A DNA stretch of 5,826 nucleotides. Origin: Elusimicrobiota bacterium (GTDB lineage: Bacteria; Elusimicrobiota; Elusimicrobia; FEN-1173). Shown one piece after another: positions 1-5,730 of the stretch. Below the pieces are notes generated by a model. That model was not told the DNA's origin and did no database searches. It was given only the letters and a program-made list of their open reading frames with translations. Location of the stretch: positions 1,739 to 7,564 of the forward strand of contig PMLF01000217.1 of assembly GCA_003158755.1 (NCBI GenBank), in the 5' to 3' direction. How positions within the stretch are numbered: position 1 is the stretch's first letter; every line of letters starts with the position of its first letter. A program made the translations under genes and the position numbers.

Positions 1-682
1 GGGTGACGATGACGATGGTGTAGTGCCCGTTCAAGGTCAATAGAAGTTCCTCGATCTTGGCGGTCGAGATGGGGTCCAAGGCCGAACAGGGCTCGTCCAA
101 AAGCAATACCTCCGGTTCGATTGCCAGCGCCCGGGCGATGCAGAGCCGTTGCTGCTGGCCTCCCGAAAGGCTCATGCCGGAAGCGTTCAGCTTGTCCTTC
201 ACTTCTCCCCAAAGCGCGGCGTTCACGAGGCTTTCTTCGACGATTTCCTTCACGAGGGACGAATTCCTCACGCCGTTCAGCCTCAGGCCCGAGGCCACGT
301 TGTCGAAGATGGAAAGGGTCGGGAACGGGTTCGGTTTTTGAAAGACCATCCCGATCCTCCGGCGGATGAGCGCCGGATCGGCCGAGGGGGCGTAGAGGTC
401 CTCCTCGTGGAGGCGGACTTGTCCTTCCGCCCGCGCGCCGGGGATCGTTTCGTGGAGTCGGTTGACGCAGCGGATCAGGGTGGATTTCCCGCAACCGGAC
501 GGTCCGATGACGGCGGTGACGCGTCCGTCGGCGATGTCCAGGGAAACGTCTTTCAACGCGTGATGGGTCCCGAACCAGGCGTTCAAGTTCCGGACGGAGA
601 TGGCGGTTCGCGCCGGGGTGGTCTCCACCGGCGCCGGCGAAACGGCCGGCTTTCTTGCGGGGGAAGCGGTAGTGACGATCAT
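1..682 (-). CDS. pstB: Phosphate ABC transporter ATP-binding protein PstB (3' end outside window)
   Basis: ATPase subunit that powers phosphate import through PstC/PstA at the cytoplasmic face of the inner membrane. The 227 visible residues hold the ABC nucleotide-binding domain. Walker A GPSGCGKST is at residues 60-68, the Q-loop in the PstB-typical VFQKPNPFP around Q115, the signature LSGGQQQR at 172-179, Walker B VLLLDE at 192-197 and the D-loop SALD at 200-203. The frame runs off the window at YTIVIVT, just before the expected H-loop histidine, so about 40-50 C-terminal residues are missing. I chose the ATG at 682 because AAGGAG lies 6 bases upstream. An in-frame ATG at 700, one base after the pstA stop, would add six residues but has no good ribosome site. 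The first ~28 residues are Ala/Pro/Thr-rich and precede the domain. It is the last visible gene of pstSCAB. Family and subunit assignment are secure. Confidence 0.97.
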   Translation of the reverse strand, partial: MIVTTASPARKPAVSPAPVETTPARTAISVRNLNAWFGTHHALKDVSLDIADGRVTAVIGPSGCGKSTLIRCVNRLHETIPGARAEGQVRLHEEDLYAPSADPALIRRRIGMVFQKPNPFPTLSIFDNVASGLRLNGVRNSSLVKEIVEESLVNAALWGEVKDKLNASGMSLSGGQQQRLCIARALAIEPEVLLLDEPCSALDPISTAKIEELLLTLNGHYTIVIVT

Positions 683-688
683 GTCAGT

Positions 689-694
689 CTCCTT
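689..694 (-). promoter_or_regulatory. Ribosome binding site of pstB
   Basis: AAGGAG on the minus strand, 6 bases before the ATG at 682. It sits between the pstA stop (704-702) and pstB, and lies inside the short reading frame that would follow the alternative ATG at 700. This decides in favour of the downstream start. Confidence 0.75.
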
Positions 695-701
695 TTCCAT
701 A

Positions 702-1568
702 TTAGGCGGAGGCGGGTTTTCGAAGGACGGTGCGCGCGAGGAGTCCCAATAAGAAAACCCAGGTCAATAGGACGAGCCCCGCGGCCCATGCTTGGCGGTG
801 CCAGTCCTCGTAGGGAGAAACGGCGTAGGTGTAGATCATGACCGGAAGGGAAGAGACCGGCGCCAGCAGGCTCCGGCCCCAATAGCGGTTCCCGAAGGCG
901 GTGAAGAGGAGCGGCGCGGTTTCGCCGGCCACGCGGGCGAAGGCGAGGAGGATTCCCGTCAGGATGCCCCGCTGGGCGGTCGGCAGGATGATGAAGAGCA
1001 CGGTCTTCCACCGGGGAACTCCCAGGGCGTAGGAAGCCTCCCGGACGCTGTCCGGCACCAGCTTGAGGAATTCTTCCGTCGTGCGGACGGTGATGGGGAT
1101 CATCATGATTCCCAAGGCCGCGCCGCCGGACAGGGCGCTGAATCGTTTCATGGGCAGGACGAACAAGGCGTAGGCGAAGATGCCGATGACGATGGAGGGC
1201 ACGCCGTTCAGGATGTCCGTCATGTATCGCACGAGGTCGCCGAACCGGTTGCGACCGAATTCGGAGAGGTAGACCCCCGCCAAGACCCCGACGGGTAAAC
1301 CGAAGACCGCGGCCAAAGCCAGCAGTTCGGCCGAACCGACCAGGGCGTTGGCCATGCCGCCGCCCGCTTCGCCGACGGGTTTGGGGAGCTTCGTGAAGAA
1401 ATTCCAATTCACGGACGAAATGCCGTTCACCCACAGGTATCCGAGGATGAAAAAGAGGCTGCTCAAAACCAGCGTCGCACAGACGGCCGTAAGGAAGAAC
1501 GCCACGCGGTTCCATGTTTTTCGCCGATGATAATTGCCAAGGTCGATGGGGATATGCCGGGGACTCAT
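702..1568 (-). CDS. pstA: Phosphate ABC transporter permease PstA
   Basis: Inner-membrane channel subunit that pairs with PstC to move phosphate into the cytoplasm. It has 288 residues, a normal PstA length. About six hydrophobic segments are visible, near residues 22-47, 76-102, 116-138, 147-165, 201-224 and 259-281. The cytoplasmic EAA loop that contacts the ATPase begins REASYALGVPRWKTV (from R176), and the PstA-typical ARVAGETAPLLFTA follows at 211-224. The open frame continues far upstream, overlapping pstC. The real start is the ATG at 1568: it overlaps the pstC stop as ATGA (4 bases shared), has AAAGGA 7 bases upstream, and gives the usual short cytoplasmic N-terminus. The overlap suggests translational coupling with pstC. 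pstB starts 19 bases after the stop. Confidence 0.96.
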   Translation of the reverse strand: MSPRHIPIDLGNYHRRKTWNRVAFFLTAVCATLVLSSLFFILGYLWVNGISSVNWNFFTKLPKPVGEAGGGMANALVGSAELLALAAVFGLPVGVLAGVYLSEFGRNRFGDLVRYMTDILNGVPSIVIGIFAYALFVLPMKRFSALSGGAALGIMMIPITVRTTEEFLKLVPDSVREASYALGVPRWKTVLFIILPTAQRGILTGILLAFARVAGETAPLLFTAFGNRYWGRSLLAPVSSLPVMIYTYAVSPYEDWHRQAWAAGLVLLTWVFLLGLLARTVLRKPASA

Positions 1569-2557
1569 CGCTTTTTCCTTTGAACGCCCCAGACCAGCAG
1601 CTGAGCTCCGGCGTTGATGATCAAGGTGACGGCGAAGAGGACCAGGGCGATTTCGACGAGGGCGTGGAGGTAGAGATCCCCCGAGGCTTCGGAAAATTCG
1701 TTGGCGAGGACCGAAGCCATGGTGTATCCCGGGGAAAACAGGGAGGCGGTCAGGATCGGCGTATTGCCGATCACCATCGTCACCGCCATCGTCTCGCCGA
1801 GGGCCCGGGCCAGCGCCAGGAAGATGGCTCCCATAATTCCGGAGCGGGCGTAGGGCAACGCCACCGTCGTCGCCACTTCCCATCGGGTGGCGCCCAGGGC
1901 CAGGGCCGCTTCGCGGAGCAGGGGCGGGACGCTCAGGAGGATTTCCCTTGAGACGGAAATGATGAAGGGGATGACCATGATGGATAAGACGAGTCCCGCC
2001 GCGAGGAAGCCGATGCCGTACTGCGGGCCTCGGAAAAAGGGAAGGAAGCCGAGGGTCTTTCCCAAAACGGGTTCCAAGAAGCGGCGCACCAAAGGGACGA
2101 GCACGAAAATACCGAGCAATCCGTAGATGACGCTCGGCACCGCGGCCAACAGCTCCGTCAAGAACGCCAGGAGGTCGGAAATCCTTCTCGGAGCCAATTC
2201 CGAAAGAAAAAGCGCCGCGCCCACGCCCAAAGGCACGGCGATCAAAAGCGCTAGGAAGGAGGTCAAGAGCGTGCCGAAGAGGAACGTGAGCGCCCCGAAA
2301 TTCCCCGCCACCGGGTCCCACACCTGATCAATAAGGAATCGGAAACCGAACGCCTTCCTGGCCAAGGCGGAATTTGACCACAAGGAGAATCCGATCCCGG
2401 CCGCGAGCAGGATGATCCCGGCGGAAAATGAAAACGTGACACCCAAGAACAAACGGTCTCCCCATTTTCCGGGGGGGGCAAACGCCACCCCGGCCCTCTC
2501 CCGCGAAGGAGGGGCCGGGGTCTTCGTCGGCGAAATTTCCGCGACGGGGGCGCTCAT
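1565..2557 (-). CDS. pstC: Phosphate ABC transporter permease PstC
   Basis: Inner-membrane channel subunit, partner of PstA. It has 330 residues, slightly longer than the ~320 of E. coli PstC as I recall it. A Pro/Ala-rich cytoplasmic tail of ~30 residues comes first. Hydrophobic segments follow near 36-58, 88-116, 135-156, 182-205, 238-257 and 296-322. Family motifs include AAVPSVIYGLLGIFV (138-152), the EAA loop REAALALGATRWEVATTVALP (from R215) and RALGETMAV (251-259). The ATG at 2557 lies 7 bases after the pstS stop. The nearest purine-rich stretch, AGAAGG, is ~15 bases upstream, so no well-placed ribosome site is visible and initiation may depend on coupling to pstS. A run of eight C (2471-2478 on the plus strand as G) falls in codons 27-29. 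A GTG at codon 24 is a less likely alternative start. Confidence 0.95.
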   Translation of the reverse strand: MSAPVAEISPTKTPAPPSRERAGVAFAPPGKWGDRLFLGVTFSFSAGIILLAAGIGFSLWSNSALARKAFGFRFLIDQVWDPVAGNFGALTFLFGTLLTSFLALLIAVPLGVGAALFLSELAPRRISDLLAFLTELLAAVPSVIYGLLGIFVLVPLVRRFLEPVLGKTLGFLPFFRGPQYGIGFLAAGLVLSIMVIPFIISVSREILLSVPPLLREAALALGATRWEVATTVALPYARSGIMGAIFLALARALGETMAVTMVIGNTPILTASLFSPGYTMASVLANEFSEASGDLYLHALVEIALVLFAVTLIINAGAQLLVWGVQRKKR

Positions 2558-2564
2558 TTGTATA

Positions 2565-3584
2565 TTACCGAACCTTCTCCGCTGTTTCGCGAACTTTGGC
2601 CGCGACGGAAGCGGGGAGCGGCGCGTAGCCGAGCACGGGGGCGGCCTTCTGCCCCTCGTCCAGCATCCAGAGCAGGAAGTCGTGCAGGATCTCGCCGCGC
2701 TTGCCGCCGGTCTTTTCGTACACCAACAGCCACGTGAAGGTGGAGATGGGATACGAGGCGTCGCCGTCCGCGTTGACGATGGACACGCGGAAATCCGCGG
2801 GCATGTTGACGCTGGCGGCCGCCGCGCTCACGCCTTCGAGGGTGGGCACGATGAACTTTCCGGCCTTGTTCCGGATGGACATGTAGGGGATCTTGTTCTG
2901 CTCAGCGTAGGCCAGTTCGACGTAGCCGATGCCGCCGGCGGTTTGTTTCAGGGTTCCGGCCACGCCTTCGTTCCCCTTGCCGCCCAAACCGACGGGCCAG
3001 TTGAGGGATTTCCCGGTGCCGACCTTGCTCTTCCATTCCCCGCTCACGGCGGAGAGGTAATCGGAGAAGCAGTAGGTGGTGCCCGACCCGTCGGAGCGGT
3101 GGACGACGACGATGGGAAGCTCGGGCAGGTTGACGTCGGGGTTCAGGGCCTTCAAGGAGGCGTCGCTCCAGGACTTAACCTTGCCCAGGAAGATGTTCGC
3201 GAGCACAGTCCCGGAGATATTGAGTTTCCCGGAGAGCGTCGGAAGGTTGTAGCCCACCACCACCGCGCCCAGGACCGTCGGGATGTGGAGGATCTTGCCG
3301 TCCACGGCGAAGATTTCGGCGTTCGTCATGGGACCGTCCGTGGCGCCGAAGTCGACGGTCTTGGCCGTGATCTGCTTGATGCCGCCGCCCGAGCCGATGG
3401 ACTGGTAGTTGATCTCCACGTCGGCGTGCTTCTCGTGGTAGAGATCGAACCACTTGGAGTAGATGGGATACGGGAACGTGGCGCCCGCGCCGTTCAGGGT
3501 GATCGTGTCGCCCGCGGTCAGCGGGGCGACGGCGATCCCAAGGGCGGCCAGGACGCTTAAGAACTTGCGGATGTGTTTCATCAT
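2565..3584 (-). CDS. pstS: Periplasmic phosphate-binding protein PstS
   Basis: Captures inorganic phosphate in the periplasm and delivers it to PstC/PstA. It has 339 residues. A signal peptide is visible: basic MMKHIRKF, a hydrophobic core, then PLTA with likely cleavage after A24. There is no lipobox cysteine, so it should be soluble. Ligand-site signatures of the PstS family are intact: NGAGATFP (31-38), QSIGSGGGIKQI (61-72), VDFGATDGPM (77-86) with its aspartate, HRSDGSGTT (162-170), GGIGYVE (217-223) and YAPLP (320-324). Two consecutive ATGs start the frame (3584 and 3581). GGAGG lies 6 bases before the first and 9 before the second, so either could be used. It is the first gene of pstSCAB, 44 bases downstream of a -10 element preceded by a four-half-site Pho box. 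Confidence 0.97.
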   Translation of the reverse strand: MMKHIRKFLSVLAALGIAVAPLTAGDTITLNGAGATFPYPIYSKWFDLYHEKHADVEINYQSIGSGGGIKQITAKTVDFGATDGPMTNAEIFAVDGKILHIPTVLGAVVVGYNLPTLSGKLNISGTVLANIFLGKVKSWSDASLKALNPDVNLPELPIVVVHRSDGSGTTYCFSDYLSAVSGEWKSKVGTGKSLNWPVGLGGKGNEGVAGTLKQTAGGIGYVELAYAEQNKIPYMSIRNKAGKFIVPTLEGVSAAAASVNMPADFRVSIVNADGDASYPISTFTWLLVYEKTGGKRGEILHDFLLWMLDEGQKAAPVLGYAPLPASVAAKVRETAEKVR

Positions 3585-3590
3585 AAAGTG

Positions 3591-3595
3591 CCTCC
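3591..3595 (-). promoter_or_regulatory. Ribosome binding site of pstS
   Basis: GGAGG on the minus strand, 6 bases before the first of two adjacent ATG codons. It is much better placed than anything upstream of pstC, which fits the need for more PstS than permease. Confidence 0.75.
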
Positions 3596-3627
3596 ATTAA
3601 GGTTGTCGGCCGTTGGTTGTTGCCACC

Positions 3628-3683
3628 AGTCTACGTCAAGCGAAAGACGGCCTAATGACAGACGCGTGACACTGGCGTGACGC
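3628..3683 (-). promoter_or_regulatory. Pho box (four PhoB half-sites) and -10 element of the pstSCAB promoter
   Basis: Reading the minus strand, four 7-base direct repeats occur at exact 11-base steps: GCGTCAC (3683-3677), GTGTCAC (3672-3666), CTGTCAT (3661-3655) and CCGTCTT (3650-3644). The third matches the known PhoB half-site consensus CTGTCAT perfectly. The spacing (7 + 4 bases) is the one established for PhoB dimers. After the last half-site come 10 bases and then TAGACT (3633-3628), a 4/6 match to a sigma-70 -10 box; this is the geometry in which the Pho box replaces the -35 element. Transcription would start near 3621, giving a leader of about 35-40 bases. The regulator's identity is inferred from the box and the locus. 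Confidence 0.85.
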
Positions 3684-3693
3684 TAAAGAGAAG

Positions 3694-3728
3694 CCCCCGG
3701 CCCGCGCTGGGGAACGACAGGCCGGGGG
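3694..3728 (-). terminator. Second hairpin between porin and pstS, possible back-up terminator
   Basis: A 9-base perfect inverted repeat (plus-strand arms 3694-3702 and 3720-3728) with a 17-base loop. In the minus-strand transcript it is followed by the pyrimidine-rich CTTCTCTTT. The arm at 3720-3728 could instead pair with 3734-3740 (7 bases, 7-base loop), so the two foldings exclude each other. It ends 10 bases before the first PhoB half-site and may insulate pstS from read-through. Confidence 0.5.
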
Positions 3729-3738
3729 GAAAACCCGG

Positions 3739-3782
3739 CCCGTGGCCCGGCGCGGAGGCGAACCTCCGCGCCGGGCCGTGGG
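3739..3782 (-). terminator. Strong GC-rich hairpin after the porin gene, likely terminator
   Basis: A perfect 15-base inverted repeat (plus-strand arms 3744-3758 and 3763-3777) closed by a 4-base loop that reads TTCG in the minus-strand transcript, a very stable tetraloop. Two G-T pairs and three G-C pairs extend it to about 20 pairs. It begins 3 bases after the porin stop codon. The tract that follows is only four T, then C, so it is not a textbook intrinsic terminator. It could also act as a 3'-end stabiliser. A second hairpin follows. Confidence 0.7.
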
Positions 3783-3785
3783 GCC

Positions 3786-5039
3786 TTAAAACTTGACCGA
3801 GACGTCCGCAAATAATCGATTGACGTCTTTGGGATTTCCCGATGTGGTCCCTCCCGTGATGGTCGGAACTCCTTGGGAATACGCAAAGGCGGCATTGGTG
3901 TCGCGGAGGCGAGTCTGGAAGAACGTCACCTTGAGTTGGAGGTAGTCCAACGGGTTGTAGGCGAACCAATAAATCCGCCCCTTCCGGTTGGTCCCGCCGT
4001 TGTCGCCGAAATCTCCGTCGGCGACGGAGGAGATCGTGGCGTCGGCGGCGACGTTCTTGACGAAGTAGGCCGCTTCCCAGGTGTTCTTGGCGGACGCTTT
4101 ACCCACGATCACGCCGTGCTGAAAGCCGGTGTTGTACTTGGGAGAGAACTGCTCGATGGCTCCGTCGTTGCGGATGTAGGTCCCCTGAAGGGCCACGGGG
4201 AGCTTCAACACCCAGAAGGACAACTGGGCCGTCAACTCGTTCACTCGGAAGTGGTTCAAGAGGCCGCCGGTGGAGGCGCCTCCGTAACGGCGGTTGCCGT
4301 CTTGGGTCGTTCCTTCCCCGAAGTTAGTCTGGCTGGCGCCGATGTTGGTCGGGCTGGAGGTGACACCGTTCGAACTCACGTTTACCCAGTTGTGGTTGGC
4401 ATAGGCCAAGCGGAGACGGGATTCGAGGGGCAACGCGACTTCGGCTCCCACTTGTTCCGTAAAGAGGAACTGATCGCGGTTGGTCTTTTTATCTTCGCTG
4501 ACCACCATCTGCAGGCCGTTGGCGAAGAGCTTGACGGGTCCGACCAGTTGTTCCAGGTTCTCGGCCGAGCCTTCGGGAGTGTAGTTGTCGTCCCAGATGA
4601 TGTTGCTGGAGTAGAGGGCCCACAGCGGGTTGGCCATCCGCCCGCCGGTGACCTTGACGAGGCTGATGGGCTGCCATTGCAGATAGGCCTGGTCAATATA
4701 GAAGTTGTCCGGTGAAGAAAGACGACCCATGTCCGCGTTCCGGGAGGTTTGCGACCCCGTGGGGGTGGCGCCCGAGGCGAAGCGGGTTTTAAAGGTCAAC
4801 CCGTTGGTCATCGGCAGCTCCAAACCAAGCCGCAGGCGGTAACGCTCGCGGTTGCGATCGATGCCGTTCTGCCGGTAATGGAGCTCGTCGTACCGGAGGC
4901 GAAGATCTCCGGAGACTTTCACGCTGTCGACCCAACTGGAGAGGTTCAAGTCCGTGGCCCGGGCGGCGACGGCGGTGACGCCGAGGAACGCCAGAGACAG
5001 GATGAGACGGGTTGCTCCTGCCTTCATCTTAGAGTGCAT
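3786..5039 (-). CDS. Putative porin (Porin_5-like outer-membrane beta-barrel)
   Basis: Likely an outer-membrane channel for small solutes. It has 417 residues. A signal peptide (MHSKMKAGATRL then a hydrophobic stretch) ends in ARA with likely cleavage after A28. The mature part opens with W36 and VKVSGDLRLRY (40-50), then NRERYRLRLGLE (63-74). TGGRMANPLW (131-140) and WDDNYTPEG (149-157) follow. From memory these are typical of the Porin_5 'putative porin' family rather than the OprP/OprO phosphate porins. Alternating polar/hydrophobic strands continue to a C-terminal phenylalanine (ADVSVKF), the usual barrel-assembly signal. AAGGAG lies 7 bases before the ATG at 5039; a second ATG at codon 5 is possible. 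It has its own candidate promoter and a strong 3' hairpin, so it may be a single-gene unit. Its position between a sensor kinase and pstS suggests, but does not prove, a role in phosphate entry. The substrate cannot be read from sequence. Confidence 0.85.
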   Translation of the reverse strand: MHSKMKAGATRLILSLAFLGVTAVAARATDLNLSSWVDSVKVSGDLRLRYDELHYRQNGIDRNRERYRLRLGLELPMTNGLTFKTRFASGATPTGSQTSRNADMGRLSSPDNFYIDQAYLQWQPISLVKVTGGRMANPLWALYSSNIIWDDNYTPEGSAENLEQLVGPVKLFANGLQMVVSEDKKTNRDQFLFTEQVGAEVALPLESRLRLAYANHNWVNVSSNGVTSSPTNIGASQTNFGEGTTQDGNRRYGGASTGGLLNHFRVNELTAQLSFWVLKLPVALQGTYIRNDGAIEQFSPKYNTGFQHGVIVGKASAKNTWEAAYFVKNVAADATISSVADGDFGDNGGTNRKGRIYWFAYNPLDYLQLKVTFFQTRLRDTNAAFAYSQGVPTITGGTTSGNPKDVNRLFADVSVKF

Positions 5040-5047
5040 GGATAAGC

Positions 5048-5053
5048 TCCTTT
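5048..5053 (-). promoter_or_regulatory. Ribosome binding site of the porin gene
   Basis: An AAAAGGAG stretch whose GGAG ends 8 bases before the ATG at 5039 on the minus strand. This supports that start over the ATG at codon 5. Confidence 0.65.
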
Positions 5054-5156
5054 TATGTGTTTTTGCTTTTCAGGGGAGGCCCGTCCGGATGAACGGACAT
5101 GGAACGGGATGCAGGTGTGCGGACTTTCCCCAGCGAACGTCTTTACCAGCCCGTCC

Positions 5157-5184
5157 GTTACAGCTTCCTACAAATCTATTTCAA
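5157..5184 (-). promoter_or_regulatory. Candidate sigma-70-type promoter of the porin gene
   Basis: On the minus strand, TTGAAA (5184-5179, 5/6 match to a -35 box) is followed after 16 bases by TGTAAC (5162-5157, 4/6 match to a -10 box). It overlaps the stop codon of the upstream small gene and would give a leader of about 110 bases. That leader contains a short hairpin (arms 5083-5087 and 5094-5098). No convincing Pho box is next to it. The call rests on box similarity alone. Confidence 0.4.
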
Positions 5185-5390
5185 GCGGCTCGGCGCCAGA
5201 GGGCGGACCCCAAAGGCGATAAGATCGCGGCGGCGATGCCCATCGGAACGACGCCTTTCTTGTTCCACAAGCGGATGACCTCTTTTTGAAAAGATCGGGA
5301 ATAAAGGGAGGCCGCCGCTTTGGCCAATTGAGGGTTGGAAGGAGTCAATCTTCGTTCCAACTCCGTCCGGGTGAACCGTTGGGCCGACAT
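5181..5390 (-). CDS. Small hypothetical protein (69 aa) with one hydrophobic segment
   Basis: I do not recognise this protein. The first ~45 residues are polar, basic and probably helical (MSAQRFTRTELERRL, then SFQKEVIRLWNKK). A hydrophobic, Ala/Gly/Pro-containing segment follows at 46-65 (GVVPMGIAAAILSPLGSALW), flanked by KK before and RR after. It could be a single membrane helix or a buried core helix. The ATG at 5390 lies 2 bases after the stop of the preceding small gene; a TTG at 5396 overlapping that stop is an alternative. The upstream ribosome site is poor (GGGCGG, 7 bases away), so coupling to the preceding gene is likely. The tight spacing on the same strand as all neighbours is the main reason to believe it is coding. 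Confidence 0.55.
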   Translation of the reverse strand: MSAQRFTRTELERRLTPSNPQLAKAAASLYSRSFQKEVIRLWNKKGVVPMGIAAAILSPLGSALWRRAA

Positions 5391-5392
5391 GA

Positions 5393-5566
5393 TCAAGCCG
5401 CCCGCCGCAATCGTCGAAGGGATTCTTCCACCAGGCGAACCTGGTGAGCGACGATATCGACGTTGGTGTCTTTCTTCTCGATGGAATCCAGGATCTCCTG
5501 GATCCGCAGTTCCTGGGTCCGCAGCGCGGCCCTGAAAATTTCTTCGTTCACGGTTGCATTTTTCAT
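5393..5566 (-). CDS. Small hypothetical helical protein (57 aa)
   Basis: I do not recognise this protein. It is almost entirely charged, with hydrophobic residues at helical spacing. One stretch (NEEIFRAALRTQELRIQEILDSIE, in pieces around 7-30) and a second (IVAHQVRLVEESLRRLRR, 38-55) are separated by the polar turn KKDTNVD (31-37). That pattern fits a helical hairpin or a short coiled coil. There is no signal peptide or membrane segment. The start at 5566 is set by AAGGAG 6 bases upstream of the ATG; a GTG at 5590 would be longer but has no such site. The good ribosome site and the 2-base gap to the next small gene support a real two-gene unit. The 164 bases between it and the upstream kinase gene hold no promoter I would call with confidence. 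Confidence 0.65.
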   Translation of the reverse strand: MKNATVNEEIFRAALRTQELRIQEILDSIEKKDTNVDIVAHQVRLVEESLRRLRRAA

Positions 5567-5730
5567 GGGTTGCTCCTTATTCGGCCTCACGGGAGGTTTT
5601 GTTCGCTTCTTTTTATTGGTCTCAGGATACCCGGAAGGAAGTCGGAGGGGAATTGCGGGGGAGTAAAACGTGTGGGAAGGCCGTGTGACGGAAAACGGGG
5701 AGGCGGTTGTCGACGGAAAAACCGGAAGGA

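Noticed and set aside
149..841. Plus-strand open frame of 230 codons opposite pstB and the end of pstA
   Set aside because: Antisense to pstB, whose Walker A, Walker B and signature motifs are all intact. The product is Arg/Gly-rich with no recognisable fold.
1569..2321. In-frame upstream extension of pstA reaching far into pstC
   Set aside because: The extension is Arg/Pro-rich out-of-frame pstC sequence. The ATGA overlap at 1568-1565 with a ribosome site gives a PstA of normal length.
2412..3560. Long plus-strand open frame of 382 codons opposite pstS
   Set aside because: It lies antisense to an unmistakable PstS. Its translation is low-complexity, Gly/Asp/Val-rich and without recognisable domains: a shadow caused by GC-biased third positions.
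3873..4715. Plus-strand open frame of 280 codons opposite the porin gene
   Set aside because: Antisense to a porin with signal peptide, family motifs and C-terminal Phe. The Gly/Val-rich product has no domain signature and no ribosome site of note.
5088..5113. Pair of 7-base repeats at an 11-base step (CGTTCCA and CGTTCAT, minus strand) in the porin leader, resembling a Pho box
   Set aside because: The first copy matches the half-site consensus at only 3 of 7 bases. The pair would lie downstream of the likely promoter, overlaps a hairpin, and has no -10 element following.
5581..5617. Plus-strand small stem (CCTC/GAGG) followed by a T-rich tract, like a terminator
   Set aside because: The stem is only 4 bases, and no plus-strand gene ends there for it to serve.
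5663..5702. Possible Pho box upstream of the small gene pair (CCGTCAC on the minus strand at 5691-5685)
   Set aside because: Only one repeat resembles the half-site. Sequences 11 bases to either side (CTCCCCG, CCTTCCC) match poorly, and no -10 element sits at the right distance.
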